A stretch of DNA of 64,000 nucleotides. Source: Streptomyces sp. NRRL B-1140 (GTDB lineage Bacteria > Actinomycetota > Actinomycetes > Streptomycetales > Streptomycetaceae). The position numbers were made by a program, and so were the translations under genes. This document shows positions 34,488-43,181 of this stretch, piece by piece. The stretch lies in contig NZ_LGEA01000091.1 in NCBI RefSeq assembly GCF_001280065.1, positions 372,001-436,000 on the forward strand. Reading direction: 5' to 3'. Position 1 is the first letter of the stretch, and each line of letters opens with the position of its first letter. The notes beneath the pieces are model-generated. The model saw only the letters and a list, made by a program, of their open reading frames with translations, ran no database searches and was not told where the DNA came from.

Positions 34488-34601
34488 TGCCTAGCCGAAA
34501 CCGTACGAGAACCCGCCGAACCCGTACCAGTCGCACCACGTAGGCCCCGATCTCTGCGCCCGCCGGGACGCGCGGCACGCAGAAGAGCTGGAGTACTCGA
34601 G

Positions 34602-36656
34602 ATGGCACACCGCACCCGTAAGAGAAGGCTCCTCGGGGCCATCGGCGTCACCGCCGTGGCGACCGGAACCCTCCTGGCCACGACGACCCTGCCCGCCGCG
34701 CACGCCGAGCCGGCCGGGGCCGCGGCCGCCGGGGTCACCGTCCGGCCCGACCCCTCCTACGCGGGGGACAAGTTCGAGGGCTGGGGCACCAGCCTGGTCT
34801 GGTTCGCCAACGCCACCGGCGACTACCCGCCCGCGATCCGCGAGAAGCTCTACAAGCTGCTCTTCGGCGACGAGGGCCTCGCCCTGAACATCGCCCGCTA
34901 CAACATCGGCGGCGGCAACGCCCCCGACGTCAAGGACTACCTGCGGGCCGGCGGCGCGGTCGAGGGCTGGTGGAAGGCCCCGGCGGGCACCACCCGCGAG
35001 GACGTCGACTGGTGGGACGCGGACGACCCCGCCGACTGGAACAAGAAGGCCGACAAGACCCAGCGCTGGTGGGTCGACCGCATCAAGAAGGACATCACCC
35101 ACTGGGAGACCTTCAGCAACTCCCCGCCCTGGTTCATGACCGAGAGCGGCTACGTCTCCGGCAACTTCGACGCGGGCAAGGACCAGCTGAAGCCCGGGTC
35201 GGTCGACGACTTCGCCAAGTACCTGGTGGGGGCGACCGAGCGGCTGGAGAAGGCGCACGGCATCAAGGTCGACACCCTCGACCCCTTCAACGAGCCGAAC
35301 ACCAACTACTGGGGCACCAAGCTCGGCCCCGACGGCGAGCCCGTCGGCGGACGCCAGGAGGGTGCCCACATCGGCCCCGAGCTCCAGCAGAAGGTGATCC
35401 GCGCCCTGGCCCCGGTGCTGGAGAAGTCCCGTTCGCACGCGGAGATATCCGCGATGGACGAGACCAACCCGGGCACCTTCGCGACGAACTGGAACTCCTA
35501 CCCCCAGGACGTGCGCGACCTCGTCGGCCAGATGAACGTCCACACCTACGGCACCGGCCAGCGCACCACCGTCCGCGACCTGGCCAAGGCCGCCGACAAG
35601 CCGCTGTGGATGAGCGAGGTCGAGGGCGACTGGGGCGACGGCCAGAGCTTCACGGACATGCGGCCCGGCCTGGGCCTCGCCCAGCGCATGGTGGACGACC
35701 TGCGGGAACTGGAGCCCAAGGCCTGGGTGTTCTGGCAGCCCGTCGAGGACTACGACAACATGAAGCCGGGCGGCGAGTCCGCCAAGGGCGGCAACTGGGG
35801 TGAGATCCAGCTCCCGTTCAGCTGCACCTCGAAGGACACCCTGAAGTCCTGCCCGATCTACACGAACACGAAGTTCGACACCGCCCGCAACTTCACGCAC
35901 TACATCAAGCCCGGCGACCGGCTGATCAAGACGAACGACACCTCCAGCACGGCGGCGATCTCCCGCAAGGGCGACGCGGCGACCGTCGTCCACGTCAACA
36001 GCGCCACCGAGGCGCGCGAGGTCACGCTCGACCTGTCGAAGTTCGGCCGGGTCTCCTCCCGCGCCACGGTCACCCCGGTGGTGACCAGCGCCGACGGCAA
36101 GCTGGACAAGCAGAAGGCCGTCCGGGTCTCCGGCAAGCAGGCCACGCTCACCGTGCCCGCCCAGTCGGTGACGTCCTTCCTCGTCAAGGGCGTCTCCGGT
36201 GTCGCGAAGGACGCCGCCGAGCTGCGCAAGGGTCACACCTACCGCCTCACGGGCGTCCAGAGCGGCAAGGACCTCACCATCGCCGGCAACGGCACGGGAC
36301 TGGTCATCAAGGGCGCGAACGCGACCGACCCGAGCGGTCAGCACTGGCGGGTCGAGCAGGTCCGCGGCTCGGACAACCGCAAGCGGTACGTGCTGACGGA
36401 GACGGCCTCCGACAAGCGCCTGGCCGTCCGTGACGGCGCCCTGGTCGCCGAGCCGGACGAGGGCCGCCGCGACCGGGCCGCCGAGTGGATCATGTCCACG
36501 ACCGGCGACGGCACCTGGACTCTGGTCAACGCCGCCACCGGCCAACTCCCCGACGTCTCGGGCCAGTCCACCAGCGACGGCGCCTCCGTCGGCCTGTGGC
36601 AGCCCAACTCCGGTTCCAACCAGCGCTGGACGGTGACGGATGTGACGAGCGGCTGA
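34602..36656 (+). CDS. Secreted GH30 endo-beta-1,6-galactanase-like enzyme with ricin-type domain
   Basis: This 684-residue secreted enzyme has a signal peptide to about residue 35 (PAAHA-EP), a GH30 barrel with acid/base Glu231 (DPFNEPN) and a nucleophile in WMSEVEGDW (Glu339 most likely), and a beta-sandwich appendage. A C-terminal carbohydrate-binding domain of ricin B type (about 545-680, QHWRVEQV and NQRWTV repeats) follows. This combination is typical of streptomycete GH30 subfamily 5 endo-beta-1,6-galactanases that act on arabinogalactan side chains. The substrate is inferred from family resemblance. The divergent LacI gene and the operator in between suggest induction by a released sugar. 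Confidence 0.9.
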   Translation: MAHRTRKRRLLGAIGVTAVATGTLLATTTLPAAHAEPAGAAAAGVTVRPDPSYAGDKFEGWGTSLVWFANATGDYPPAIREKLYKLLFGDEGLALNIARYNIGGGNAPDVKDYLRAGGAVEGWWKAPAGTTREDVDWWDADDPADWNKKADKTQRWWVDRIKKDITHWETFSNSPPWFMTESGYVSGNFDAGKDQLKPGSVDDFAKYLVGATERLEKAHGIKVDTLDPFNEPNTNYWGTKLGPDGEPVGGRQEGAHIGPELQQKVIRALAPVLEKSRSHAEISAMDETNPGTFATNWNSYPQDVRDLVGQMNVHTYGTGQRTTVRDLAKAADKPLWMSEVEGDWGDGQSFTDMRPGLGLAQRMVDDLRELEPKAWVFWQPVEDYDNMKPGGESAKGGNWGEIQLPFSCTSKDTLKSCPIYTNTKFDTARNFTHYIKPGDRLIKTNDTSSTAAISRKGDAATVVHVNSATEAREVTLDLSKFGRVSSRATVTPVVTSADGKLDKQKAVRVSGKQATLTVPAQSVTSFLVKGVSGVAKDAAELRKGHTYRLTGVQSGKDLTIAGNGTGLVIKGANATDPSGQHWRVEQVRGSDNRKRYVLTETASDKRLAVRDGALVAEPDEGRRDRAAEWIMSTTGDGTWTLVNAATGQLPDVSGQSTSDGASVGLWQPNSGSNQRWTVTDVTSG

Positions 36657-36679
36657 CGCCCCCGCACGCCCCTCACCGG

Positions 36680-36727
36680 GACGCCCCCGTTCGCCGTCGC
36701 CCCTGTGCGACGGGCGGCGGGGGCGTC
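36680..36727. terminator. Convergent terminator
   Basis: A long imperfect stem opens with GACGCCCCC and closes with GGGGGCGTC, with an inner paired CGTCGC/GCGACG. It lies between the GH30 and helicase genes. Confidence 0.6.
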
Positions 36728-36789
36728 GTGGCGCTCTTCCGGCCCGCGGATGTACCCCCGCCGCGCCGGGCGGCGCCCCGCCCGGTGCC

Positions 36790-38238
36790 TCAGCGGCGGC
36801 GGCCCCGGGACGGCCTGCTCCGCCGTCCGTTCGACGCGGAACCCGTGCGCGCGGCGGGCTTCTCGGTGGCCGGCGGGGCGAGGACGACGGGCACGCCCGA
36901 GGGCTCCTGGGCCCCGGTGATGCGGCTCAGTTCGGCCTCGTCCGAGCGGACCCGGGTGATCTGCGGGGTGATCCCGGCATCGGACATCAGCCGGGTCATC
37001 TCGCGCCGCTGGTGCGGCAGGACCAGCGTGACGACGGTGCCGGACTCCCCGGCCCGTGCCGTGCGGCCACCCCGGTGCAGGTAGTCCTTGTGGTCGCCGG
37101 GCGGGTCCACGTTGACGACGAGGTCGAGGTTGTCGACGTGGATGCCGCGTGCGGCCACGTTGGTCGCCACCAGCACCGACACCTGGCCGTCCTTGAAACG
37201 GGCCAGGGTCCTGGTCCGCTGGGACTGGGACTTCCCGCCGTGCAGGGCCATGGCGCGCACGCCGACGGCGAGCAGCTTCTTGGCCAGCCGGTCGGCGGCG
37301 TGCTTGGTGTCCAGGAACATGATCACGCGCCCGTCGCGGGCGGCGATCCGGGTCGTGGTGGCGTGCTTGTCGTCGTCCTCCACGTGCAGCAGGTGGTGGT
37401 CCATCGTGGTGACGGCGCCGGCGGACGGGTCGACGGAGTGCACCACCGGGTCGTGCAGGTACGTGCGGACCAGCCGGTCGACGTTGCGGTCCAGGGTGGC
37501 CGAGAACAGCATCCGCTGGCCGCCCGGGCGCACCTGGTCGAGCAGGGCGGTGACCTGCGGCATGAAGCCCATGTCGGTCATCTGGTCGGCCTCGTCGAGG
37601 ACGGTGATGTCGACGTGGTCCAGACGGCAGTCGCCTCGGTCTATGAGGTCCTTGAGGCGTCCGGGCGTGGCGACGACCACCTCGGCGCCGCTGCGCAGCG
37701 CGTTCGCCTGCCGTCCGATCGGCAGGCCGCCGACCACCGTGGCGAGCCGCAGCCGCAGCGCGCGGGCGAACGGGGCGAGGGCGTCGGTGACCTGCTGGGC
37801 CAGCTCGCGGGTCGGCGTGAGGACCAGGGCGAGGGGCTGCCGGGCCTCGGCCCGCCGCCCGTCGACCCGGGCCAGCAGGGCGAGCCCGAAGGCGAGCGTC
37901 TTGCCCGAGCCGGTGCGCCCGCGGCCGAGGACGTCCCGCCCGGCCAGCGAGTTCGGCAGGGTCGCCGCCTGGATCGGGAACGGCGCGGTCAGCCCCTCGG
38001 AGCGCAGCGCGGCGAGCAGCCGCTCGGGCAGGTCGAGGTCGTCGAACGCCTCGACGGCGGGCAGCGCCGGGGTGATGGTGGCGGGCGGTGCGAACTCCCG
38101 GCTGGGGGCGGGGCGGCGCCCGCCGCGGCCGCCGCCGGACGGGCGGGAGGCCGTGCCCTGGCCGGCCGGCTTACGGGATCGGGACCCGTTGCCTCGGGAG
38201 TGGGGAGAGCCGTTGTTCCTGCGAGCCGTACGGTCCAT
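36790..38238 (-). CDS. DEAD-box RNA helicase
   Basis: This 482-residue ATP-dependent RNA helicase has all canonical motifs: Q-motif region FPIQAATLP, P-loop GRTGSGKT, PTRELAQQ, TPGRL, LDEADQM (DEAD box), FSATL, and the C-terminal HRGGRTAR. Both ends are basic and disordered (Arg/Ser/Gly-rich), which helps RNA binding. It unwinds RNA duplexes, often in cold adaptation or ribosome assembly. It lies downstream of the cold-shock protein gene on the same strand with a terminator hairpin between them, suggesting partial read-through. The ATG follows GGAAGG. Confidence 0.93.
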   Translation of the reverse strand: MDRTARRNNGSPHSRGNGSRSRKPAGQGTASRPSGGGRGGRRPAPSREFAPPATITPALPAVEAFDDLDLPERLLAALRSEGLTAPFPIQAATLPNSLAGRDVLGRGRTGSGKTLAFGLALLARVDGRRAEARQPLALVLTPTRELAQQVTDALAPFARALRLRLATVVGGLPIGRQANALRSGAEVVVATPGRLKDLIDRGDCRLDHVDITVLDEADQMTDMGFMPQVTALLDQVRPGGQRMLFSATLDRNVDRLVRTYLHDPVVHSVDPSAGAVTTMDHHLLHVEDDDKHATTTRIAARDGRVIMFLDTKHAADRLAKKLLAVGVRAMALHGGKSQSQRTRTLARFKDGQVSVLVATNVAARGIHVDNLDLVVNVDPPGDHKDYLHRGGRTARAGESGTVVTLVLPHQRREMTRLMSDAGITPQITRVRSDEAELSRITGAQEPSGVPVVLAPPATEKPAARTGSASNGRRSRPSRGRRR

Positions 38239-38321
38239 GGGGAACCTTCCTCGATGCGGCACGCGTCGAGGAATGCGCGACGGCACCGCGGTGCCGCAGG
38301 ATTCGCAAGAGTTGAGCCGGA

Positions 38322-38365
38322 GACAAACAAAACGAGCCGAGGCCCGCACCGCGAGGGTGCGGGCC
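38322..38365 (-). terminator. Rho-independent terminator after the cold-shock gene
   Basis: A perfect 10-base stem (GGCCCGCACC and complement) with a 5-base loop is followed on the minus strand, after a short spacer, by a T-rich run containing TTTTGTTTGT. It lies 24 bases after the cold-shock stop and before the helicase gene, so it should set their expression ratio. Confidence 0.75.
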
Positions 38366-38389
38366 CCGGTCAGGGCATGCGCGTACGCG

Positions 38390-38593
38390 TCAGGCGGGAA
38401 CGATGTTCTCGGCCTGCGGGCCCTTCTGGCCCTGTGTGACGTCGAAGGTGACCTTCTGGCCTTCCTGGAGCTCACGGAAGCCAGAGGTGGCGATGTTCGA
38501 GTAGTGGGCGAAGACGTCCGGGCCGCCACCCTCCTGCTCGATGAAGCCGAAGCCCTTTTCCGAGTTGAACCACTTCACGGTGCCGGTAGCCAT
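38390..38593 (-). CDS. CspA-family cold-shock protein
   Basis: This 67-residue OB-fold RNA chaperone has the RNP1 motif KGFGFI and RNP2 DVFAHYS, typical of streptomycete CspA/ScoF proteins. It binds single-stranded RNA and melts structures at low temperature or under stress. The gene has a structured leader of about 160 bases with a hairpin plus T-run, and it is followed by a terminator and then a DEAD-box helicase gene, a natural functional pair. A GGGAG site lies eight bases before the ATG. Confidence 0.96.
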   Translation of the reverse strand: MATGTVKWFNSEKGFGFIEQEGGGPDVFAHYSNIATSGFRELQEGQKVTFDVTQGQKGPQAENIVPA

Positions 38594-38940
38594 ATGAATC
38601 TCCCTTGAGGGCAGTACTCAGGGCCCGCACCTTGCGGACCCGTAGTCGCCGAAATGATCACCCTAAGGAGATCCGAGAATCCTCGGAAACAAAAAAGAGT
38701 GCTCGCGTCGACAAAGGTCGAAAGAGCACTCGAAGTCTCTGGGAACCAAAACTGCAACGCCAGCCAAGGTAGCACAGGCCGGTTCAGAAGGCTCGGGAAT
38801 CTCGTACCCGGGGTGGACCCGGCGCCCTCGCGTACTGCGATCCGAGTACCGGAGATTGTCGGCAGGCGCACGACGACGGGACAGGCCCCCCACGGAGAGG
38901 CTGGGCAGACGTCCGACACCAGATGTGGAGACCTCCTGCC
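38594..38940. other. Divergent intergenic region with cold-shock leader
   Basis: These 347 bases separate the cold-shock gene (minus strand) and the MMPL gene (plus strand) and hold no coding sequence. On the minus strand, TGTGCTACCTT (an extended -10) near 38766-38776 is the best promoter candidate for the cold-shock transcript. It gives a 5' leader of about 160 bases. Confidence 0.55.
38691..38731 (-). promoter_or_regulatory. Terminator-like hairpin inside the cold-shock leader
   Basis: On the minus strand the stem GAGTGCTC/GAGCACTC, with an inner TCGAC/GTCGA stem, is followed by TTTTTT. It lies about 100 bases before the cold-shock start codon, inside the leader rather than after a gene. 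It can act as an attenuator. Confidence 0.6.
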
Positions 38941-41148
38941 GTGGCAACTTTCCTGTATCGAGTGGGCCGTCTGGCCTTCCGGCGGCGCTGGTACGTCGCC
39001 CTGGTCTGGGCGGCCGTCCTGGCCGCCGTGGGGCTGGGCTCCGTCAAGGCCCCGGCGGCCGGCGACGAGGGGTTCTCGATGCCCGGCATCGAGTCCCAGA
39101 AGGCGTTCGACCTGATGGAGCAGCGCTTCCCCGGGGCCACGGCCGACAGCGCGACGGCCAGGGTCGTCTTCATCGCGCCGGGCGGCGAGAAGGTCACGGC
39201 CGCCGGGAACAGGAAGGCCGTCGAGAAGACCGTGGCCGAGCTCGGTGACGGCCCGCAGGTCGCGAGCGCCGTCGACCCGTTCCGGGCGAAGACGGTCAGC
39301 GAGGACGGCAGGACGGCCTTCGCCACAGTCACCTACAAGGTCGAGTCCGCCGACCTCACCGACGCCGGCCGCGACCACCTGGAGCGGGCCCTGGAGCAGG
39401 CCCGGGACTCCGGCCTGACCGTCGAGGCGGGCGGCAGCGCGCTGGGCGCCGAGGGCGGCCCGGGCGGCGCGGCCGAGGTGATCGGTGTCGCGATAGCCGC
39501 CGTGGTGCTCCTGGTCACCTTCGGCTCGCTGGCCGCCGCCGGGCTGCCCCTGCTGACGGCCGTCGTCGGCGTCGGCGTCAGCATGGCCACGATCCTCACC
39601 CTGGCCGGCGCCCTGGGCCTGTCCACGACCACCGGCACCCTGGCGATGATGCTGGGCCTCGCCGTCGGCATCGACTACGCCCTGTTCGTCGTCTCCCGCT
39701 ACCGGGAGGAGCGCGCCAAGGGCCGCACGCCGCAGGAGGCGACGGCGCTGGCCGTGGGCACGGCCGGTTCCGCGGTCGTCTTCGCGGGGCTCACCGTCGT
39801 GATCGCGCTGGCCGGGCTCGCCGTGGTCGGCATCCCGATGCTCACCAAGATGGGGCTGGCCGCCGCGGGCGCGGTCGTCGTCGCCGTACTGGTCGCCCTC
39901 ACCCTCGTCCCCGCTCTCCTCGGCTTCTGGCCGAACGCCGTGCTCACCCGGCGGGCCCGCAGGAGCGGCCGGATCGAGGAGGGCACCGGGGACAACGCCG
40001 GCACCCGCTGGGCGCGGTTCGTGCTGCGCCGCCCCCTCCCCGTGCTGCTCCTCGGCGTGGTCGGCCTCGGCGCCCTCGCCCTGCCCGCCGCCGATCTCCA
40101 GCTCGGCATGCCCGGCGACGAGGCCAAGCCGGTCTCCTCCACCGAGCGCCGGGCTTACGACGCGCTCGCCGAGGGCTTCGGGCCGGGCTTCAACGGGCCG
40201 CTGACCGTCGTCGTGGACGCCAGGGGCGCCGCCGACCCGAAGGCCGCCGCCGGCACGATCGCGAAGGAGATCGGCGGCACGAAGGGCGTCGTGTCCGTCT
40301 CCCCGGCCCGCTTCAACGAAGCCGGCGACACCGCGGTCTTCTCGGCCGTGCCCTCCACCGCGCCGACCGACGAGAAGACCAAGGACCTGGTCACCACCAT
40401 CCGGGACGAGCGCCCCGGCCTCGAATCCGGCACCGGCGCGACCTACGAGGTCACCGGCAGCACCGCGATGAACATCGACATCGCCGAGAAGGTGCAGGCC
40501 GCGCTGGTCCCGTACCTGATCGTCGTGGTCGGCCTGGCGGTCGTGCTGCTGCTGGTGGTCTTCCGGTCCCTGCTCGTCCCGCTCAAGGCGGCCCTCGGCT
40601 TCCTGCTGTCGGTGCTGGCCTCCCTCGGCGCGGTCGTGGTGGTCTTCCAGCAGGGCCACGGCGCCGAGCTCCTCGGCGTGGAGCAGACCGGCCCGATCAT
40701 GAGCCTGATGCCGATCTTCCTGGTGGGCATCGTCTTCGGCCTCGCGATGGACTACGAGGTGTTCCTCGTCTCCCGGATGCGGGAGGCCCACGTCCACGGC
40801 GAGTCGCCCGCCCAGGCCGTCACGTCCGGCTTCCGGCACAGCGCCCGGGTGGTCGTGGCCGCTGCCCTCATCATGATCGCGGTGTTCGCCGGGTTCATCG
40901 GCGAGAGCGACTCCATGATCAAGATGATCGGCTTCGGGCTGGCCTCCGCCGTCCTCTTCGACGCCTTCGTCGTACGGATGGCGATCGTGCCGGCCGTCCT
41001 CGCCCTGCTCGGCGAGAAGGCCTGGTGGCTGCCGAAGTGGCTGGACCGGGCACTGCCCCGGGTCGACGTGGAGGGCGAGGGCCTCAGCCGGCCGGAGCCG
41101 GTACCGGCCGGGGACCGCGCCCGCGACCTGGAGCCGGCCCGCACCTGA
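38941..41148 (+). CDS. MMPL-family RND transporter
   Basis: This 735-residue membrane protein has about twelve TM helices in two repeats of six and the MMPL signatures GIDYALFVVSRYREE (first half) and GLAMDYEVFLVSRMREAH (second half). Two large external loops follow TM1 and TM7. MMPL proteins export lipids or hydrophobic metabolites. The GTG at 38941 gives the conserved VATFLYRVGRLAFRRRWYV start; an upstream ATG at 38923 lacks a binding site. No polyketide or lipid synthesis gene is adjacent, so the cargo is unknown. A hairpin follows the stop. Confidence 0.92.
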   Translation: MATFLYRVGRLAFRRRWYVALVWAAVLAAVGLGSVKAPAAGDEGFSMPGIESQKAFDLMEQRFPGATADSATARVVFIAPGGEKVTAAGNRKAVEKTVAELGDGPQVASAVDPFRAKTVSEDGRTAFATVTYKVESADLTDAGRDHLERALEQARDSGLTVEAGGSALGAEGGPGGAAEVIGVAIAAVVLLVTFGSLAAAGLPLLTAVVGVGVSMATILTLAGALGLSTTTGTLAMMLGLAVGIDYALFVVSRYREERAKGRTPQEATALAVGTAGSAVVFAGLTVVIALAGLAVVGIPMLTKMGLAAAGAVVVAVLVALTLVPALLGFWPNAVLTRRARRSGRIEEGTGDNAGTRWARFVLRRPLPVLLLGVVGLGALALPAADLQLGMPGDEAKPVSSTERRAYDALAEGFGPGFNGPLTVVVDARGAADPKAAAGTIAKEIGGTKGVVSVSPARFNEAGDTAVFSAVPSTAPTDEKTKDLVTTIRDERPGLESGTGATYEVTGSTAMNIDIAEKVQAALVPYLIVVVGLAVVLLLVVFRSLLVPLKAALGFLLSVLASLGAVVVVFQQGHGAELLGVEQTGPIMSLMPIFLVGIVFGLAMDYEVFLVSRMREAHVHGESPAQAVTSGFRHSARVVVAAALIMIAVFAGFIGESDSMIKMIGFGLASAVLFDAFVVRMAIVPAVLALLGEKAWWLPKWLDRALPRVDVEGEGLSRPEPVPAGDRARDLEPART

Positions 41149-41162
41149 GACACCCGCACGCC

Positions 41163-41194
41163 GGGCCGTCCGTGGTGAAGGACACGGGCGGCCC
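41163..41194 (+). terminator. Terminator-like hairpin after the MMPL gene
   Basis: The 12-base arms GGGCCGTCCGTG and CACGGGCGGCCC (one G-T wobble) enclose an 8-base loop, 14 bases after the stop. Confidence 0.5.
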
Positions 41195-41256
41195 CTCGGG
41201 CGTTCCCGCTCGACCTCGACCACGATGGTCGAAGCCCCACCGACCGAAAGAGCCCG

Positions 41257-42489
41257 ATGAACGTCAGCCCGGAGCGGCGCTACCAGGATCGCCTCGAGGA
41301 ATTCTCGGCACGCCACGTGTTCCTCGTCGATCTGGCGATGGTCCTGGCACTGATGGGCTGTACCGCCCTCGGCGGCACGCTCACCATGCCCGGTGCCGAC
41401 CCGCCGGACCATGACAAGGCCGCCACCGCCCTCATGGGCGTGGCCTGCCTCGTCCTGCTCAAGCACCGCACCCACCCGCGCACCGCCGTCGTCGTGGCCG
41501 GGACCTGCACGGTGGCCGCGGTCGCGCTCGGCTACCTGGTCACACCCCTGCTGCTGGCACCGGTCATGGCTGCCCTCTACTGGCTGGCCGCCCTCACCGA
41601 CCGCAGGTCCACCCGCGTCCACGGCCTTCCCGTCCTGCTCGCGGTGACGCTCGCGGCGGTGTTCTCCGCCTCCATGAACCACGTCTCCCTGCTGCTCCGG
41701 ACGATCGGCCCGATCTTCTGGCTGATGCTGCCGCTCGCCGCCGGCAAGATGACGCAGCTGCGGCGCGCCTACCTCCAGTCGTTGCGGGCCCGGGCCGAAC
41801 ACGCCGAGCGCACCAGGGAGGAGGAGGCCCGCCTGCGGGTCACCGAGGAGCGGGTGCGCATCGCCCGGGAGCTGCACGACGTGGTGGCCCACCACATGGC
41901 CCTGGCCAACGCCCAGGCCGGCACGGCCGCGCACCTCGCGCTCACCAGCCCCGAACAGAGCCGGAAGATCCTCACCGACCTGACCGGCACCACGTCCTCC
42001 GCGCTGCGGGAACTGAAGGCCACGCTCGGCCTGCTGCGCGACGACGACGCCCCCGGCTCCTCGGGACTGGAACCGTCCCCGGGCCTGTCCCGCCTGCCGG
42101 AGCTGGTCTCGGCGTGCGAGTCGGCGGGCCTGGAGGTCACGGTCACCACGCGAGGCGAACCGCGGCCGCTGTCGCCCGGCGTCGACCTGACCGCGTACCG
42201 GATCGTGCAGGAAGCCCTCACCAACGTCACCAAGCACGCCACCGCCGAGACCGCCCACGTGCTGCTCGTCTACACCGGCTCCCGGCTGCTGATCACCGTC
42301 ACCAACGACGGCCCCAGCGTGCCGGAGGTCCCCCGGGGCCGCGGCTTCGGCGTCATGGGCATGCGCGAACGCGCCCTCTCCATCGGCGGCGAACTGTGCG
42401 CGGGGCCCCGCCCCCAGGGCGGCTTCGAGGTCACCACCGCGCTGCCCCTGCAACCCTCCTCCCACCTCTCCGAAGGAACCACCGCATGA
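41257..42489 (+). CDS. Membrane sensor histidine kinase
   Basis: This 410-residue two-component kinase has about five N-terminal TM helices (to about residue 165) and a HisKA_3 dimerisation region with phospho-accepting His207 (ARELHDVVAHH). An HATPase_c domain follows, with the N-box HLVQEALTNVTKH-like segment and GFGVMGMRERA. It belongs to the NarL-linked DesK group. The signal is unknown. Its stop overlaps the response regulator start by four bases, so the two are a coupled pair. Confidence 0.93.
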   Translation: MNVSPERRYQDRLEEFSARHVFLVDLAMVLALMGCTALGGTLTMPGADPPDHDKAATALMGVACLVLLKHRTHPRTAVVVAGTCTVAAVALGYLVTPLLLAPVMAALYWLAALTDRRSTRVHGLPVLLAVTLAAVFSASMNHVSLLLRTIGPIFWLMLPLAAGKMTQLRRAYLQSLRARAEHAERTREEEARLRVTEERVRIARELHDVVAHHMALANAQAGTAAHLALTSPEQSRKILTDLTGTTSSALRELKATLGLLRDDDAPGSSGLEPSPGLSRLPELVSACESAGLEVTVTTRGEPRPLSPGVDLTAYRIVQEALTNVTKHATAETAHVLLVYTGSRLLITVTNDGPSVPEVPRGRGFGVMGMRERALSIGGELCAGPRPQGGFEVTTALPLQPSSHLSEGTTA

Positions 42490-43163
42490 CCATCAGGGTG
42501 CTGCTCGCCGACGACCAGGCCCTGCTGCGGGCCACCTTCCGCATCCTCATCGACTCCTGCGCGGACATGGAGGTGGTCGGCGAGGCGTCCGACGGTGCCG
42601 AGGCGGTCGCCCTGACCCGGAAGCTGCGCCCGGACATCGTCCTCATGGACATCCGCATGCCCGGCACCGACGGCCTGACCGCAACCTCCGAGCTGTGCGC
42701 CGACCCGGAGCTGTCCGCCACCCGGGTCCTGATCCTCACCACGTTCGAGACCGAGGACTACGTCGCCCAGGCCCTGCGCGCCGGGGCCAGCGGCTTCCTC
42801 GGCAAGGACGTCACCGCCGACACCCTGCTCGACGGCGTGCGCACGGTGGCCTCCGGCGAGGCCCTGCTGTCGCCCGTCGCCACCCGCTCCCTCATCACCC
42901 GCTTCCTCATGGCCCCCGCCCCCGGCACCCACCTGGCACCGCCGGAGCGCCTCGCCGAGCTCACCGTCCGCGAACGCGAGGTGATGGCCCTGGCCGCGGA
43001 GGGCAGGTCCAACACGGAGATCGCCGACGACCTCACCCTCAGCCCGCTGACCGTCCGCACGCACATCCACCGGGCCATGACCAAGCTGCACGCCCGGGAC
43101 CGGGCACAGCTGGTCGTCATCGCGTACCAGACGGGCCTCGTGCGGGCGACGCCACCGGCGTGA
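42486..43163 (+). CDS. NarL-type response regulator
   Basis: This 225-residue protein has a receiver domain with phospho-acceptor Asp55 (LMDIRMPG), a Thr switch (ILTTFE) and Lys in FLGKDV. A C-terminal LuxR-type HTH (ELTVREREVMALAAEGRSNTEIA) binds DNA as a dimer. Its start is coupled to the upstream kinase (ATGA). The nearby serine hydrolase gene is convergent and 18 bases away. The targets are unknown. Confidence 0.94.
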   Translation: MTIRVLLADDQALLRATFRILIDSCADMEVVGEASDGAEAVALTRKLRPDIVLMDIRMPGTDGLTATSELCADPELSATRVLILTTFETEDYVAQALRAGASGFLGKDVTADTLLDGVRTVASGEALLSPVATRSLITRFLMAPAPGTHLAPPERLAELTVREREVMALAAEGRSNTEIADDLTLSPLTVRTHIHRAMTKLHARDRAQLVVIAYQTGLVRATPPA

Positions 43164-43181
43164 GCCCCGCGCCCGCCCCGC

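Noticed and set aside
38575..42465. A 1296-codon open frame on the minus strand
   Set aside because: It is antisense to the MMPL transporter and kinase genes, and its translation is a monotonous Gly/Arg/Asp/His mix without domains. This is a known artefact of very GC-rich coding DNA.
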